Positions 53,657-54,314 of a DNA stretch of 54,314 bases are shown in pieces. Position numbers and translations under genes: made by a program. Source of the stretch: Catenulispora pinisilvae (GTDB lineage: Bacteria; Actinomycetota; Actinomycetes; Streptomycetales; Catenulisporaceae); contig NZ_JAAFZA010000052.1 in assembly GCF_015356865.1 (NCBI RefSeq), positions 1 through 54,314 on the forward strand, in the 5' to 3' direction. Below the pieces are notes generated by a model. The model was not told where the DNA came from, made no database searches, and saw only the letters and a program-made list of their open reading frames with translations. Position 1 is the first letter of the stretch. The number at the start of each line of letters is the position of its first letter.

Positions 53657-54232
53657 ATGAGCAGACAGATGGTACGCCCCGGCGGACGCAGCGCCCGCGT
53701 CCAAGCCGGGGTGCACGCCGCCGTGCGCGAGCTCTCCGCCGAGGTGGGCCGGGACGCCCTGACGGTGCCGATGATCGCCCAGCGCGCCGGCGTGACCCCG
53801 TCAACGGTCTACCGACGGTGGGGAGACCTGCAGGAACTGCTGTCGGACGTGGCGGTCGAGCGGCTACGCCCCGACACCACACCCGGCGACCACGGCACAC
53901 TCCGCTCCGACCTGACGGCCTGGGCCGAGCAGTTCCTCGACGAGATGTCCTCCCCCTCCGGCCGCGCCTACATCCGCGACGCCCTGCTCGGCGACCCGGA
54001 CGGCGGCAACGCCGGCCGCTGCTCGGCCTACGCCGCCGAACAGATCGACGTCATCCTCAGCCGCGCCGCCGAACGCGGCGAGGAGACACCGGCCGTCGAG
54101 ACAGTCATGGACCGCGTCGTCGCCCCCTTGATGTACCGCATCCTCTTCCGCCCCGACGGTCTCGATGCCGAGTATGCCCGCCAACTCGTGACAGGGATCT
54201 TCGACAACGCCGGAACAGGCGCGGCCAACTAG
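53657..54232 (+). CDS. TetR family regulator of the amidase/MFS cluster
   Basis: 191 aa. HTH: VQAGVHAAVRELSAEVGRDA, LTVPMIAQRAGVTPSTVYRR, WGDLQELLSDVAVERLRP. The C-terminal domain is of the TetR_C_11-like type (LTAWAEQFLDEMSSPSGRAY). Third gene of the rightward operon (AtzG, amidase, TetR), so it reports on its own expression and most likely represses the divergent promoters at 51912-51980. The last 82 bp of the window after it hold nothing recognisable. Confidence 0.9.
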   Translation: MSRQMVRPGGRSARVQAGVHAAVRELSAEVGRDALTVPMIAQRAGVTPSTVYRRWGDLQELLSDVAVERLRPDTTPGDHGTLRSDLTAWAEQFLDEMSSPSGRAYIRDALLGDPDGGNAGRCSAYAAEQIDVILSRAAERGEETPAVETVMDRVVAPLMYRILFRPDGLDAEYARQLVTGIFDNAGTGAAN

Positions 54233-54314
54233 GTAGACACCGTGCAGTTTGAGAACGCCCGCCAGGCTGGAGGAAGGTCCGCAAGGCGAAACCGGTACCG
54301 GGTCGGGTCGGGTC

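Overview
The window is high-GC actinomycete DNA, probably from a Streptomyces- or Catenulispora-like filamentous genus. I infer this from the strong G/C bias at third codon positions, the many GTG/TTG starts and ATGA-type overlaps, and the families present: DUF2637/SpdB-like protein, SARP/NB-ARC/TPR regulators, TY-Chap, AtzG/AtzE-type amidase and type I-E CRISPR repeats. The genus cannot be fixed from the sequence. Most of the window is accessory DNA. I see no ribosomal, central-metabolic or complete tRNA genes.

Layout. (1) 1-3234: a likely polymorphic toxin with two small downstream genes that look like immunity or chaperone proteins. (2) 3261-9201: an SDR, a GNAT, two small-molecule phosphotransferases, a decayed third phosphotransferase, and an intact IS5-family (ISL2-type) element with AAT target duplications. 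(3) 9337-13396: two unrelated tyrosine integrases, one with an excisionase, on either side of the 3' part of a CAU-anticodon tRNA gene. The larger integrase points away from a set of small mobile-element genes. (4) 13717-19947: coupled small genes (including a 25-codon ORF) with duplicated leaders, an internally duplicated ribbon-helix-helix-like protein, a DUF2637 membrane protein, an AraC regulator and DNA-binding proteins. (5) 20084-23024: a compact three-gene operon of an unknown helical protein, a P-loop NTPase/kinase, and a class I aminoacyl-tRNA-synthetase-like domain fused to an ASCH domain. This is the best candidate for an undescribed system. (6) 24056-29365: a SARP-NB-ARC-TPR regulator gene destroyed by a 3.4-kb IS21-family element that carries an extra gene. 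(7) 29635-29723: a one-spacer orphan type I-E CRISPR. (8) 30684-36158: a large MobF relaxase-helicase and a wHTH replication-like protein, so the region carries plasmid or ICE functions, although no VirB4/VirD4 or FtsK/TraB gene is visible. (9) 36382-40686: a flavoprotein divergent from an HTH regulator, then an NB-ARC-TPR regulator. (10) 40586-44554: transposase debris, an ECF sigma factor with a putative membrane anti-sigma partner, and a decayed ISL3-family element. (11) 44589-49627: a siderophore-interacting protein, a DHA2-type exporter with a divergent TetR and clear palindromic operators, then a decayed IS701-type element that truncates another gene. (12) 49661-54232: a metallo-hydrolase, an MFS exporter, an AtzG/AtzE-type amidase pair and a TetR gene around one divergent operator region.

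Reading as a whole: the tRNA fragment, two integrases, excisionase, SpdB-like protein, replication-like wHTH protein and relaxase suggest one or two integrative elements stacked at a tRNA locus and later eroded by IS elements. The aaRS-ASCH operon, the small-peptide operon, the flavoprotein/HTH pair and the orphan CRISPR are the cargo-like parts.
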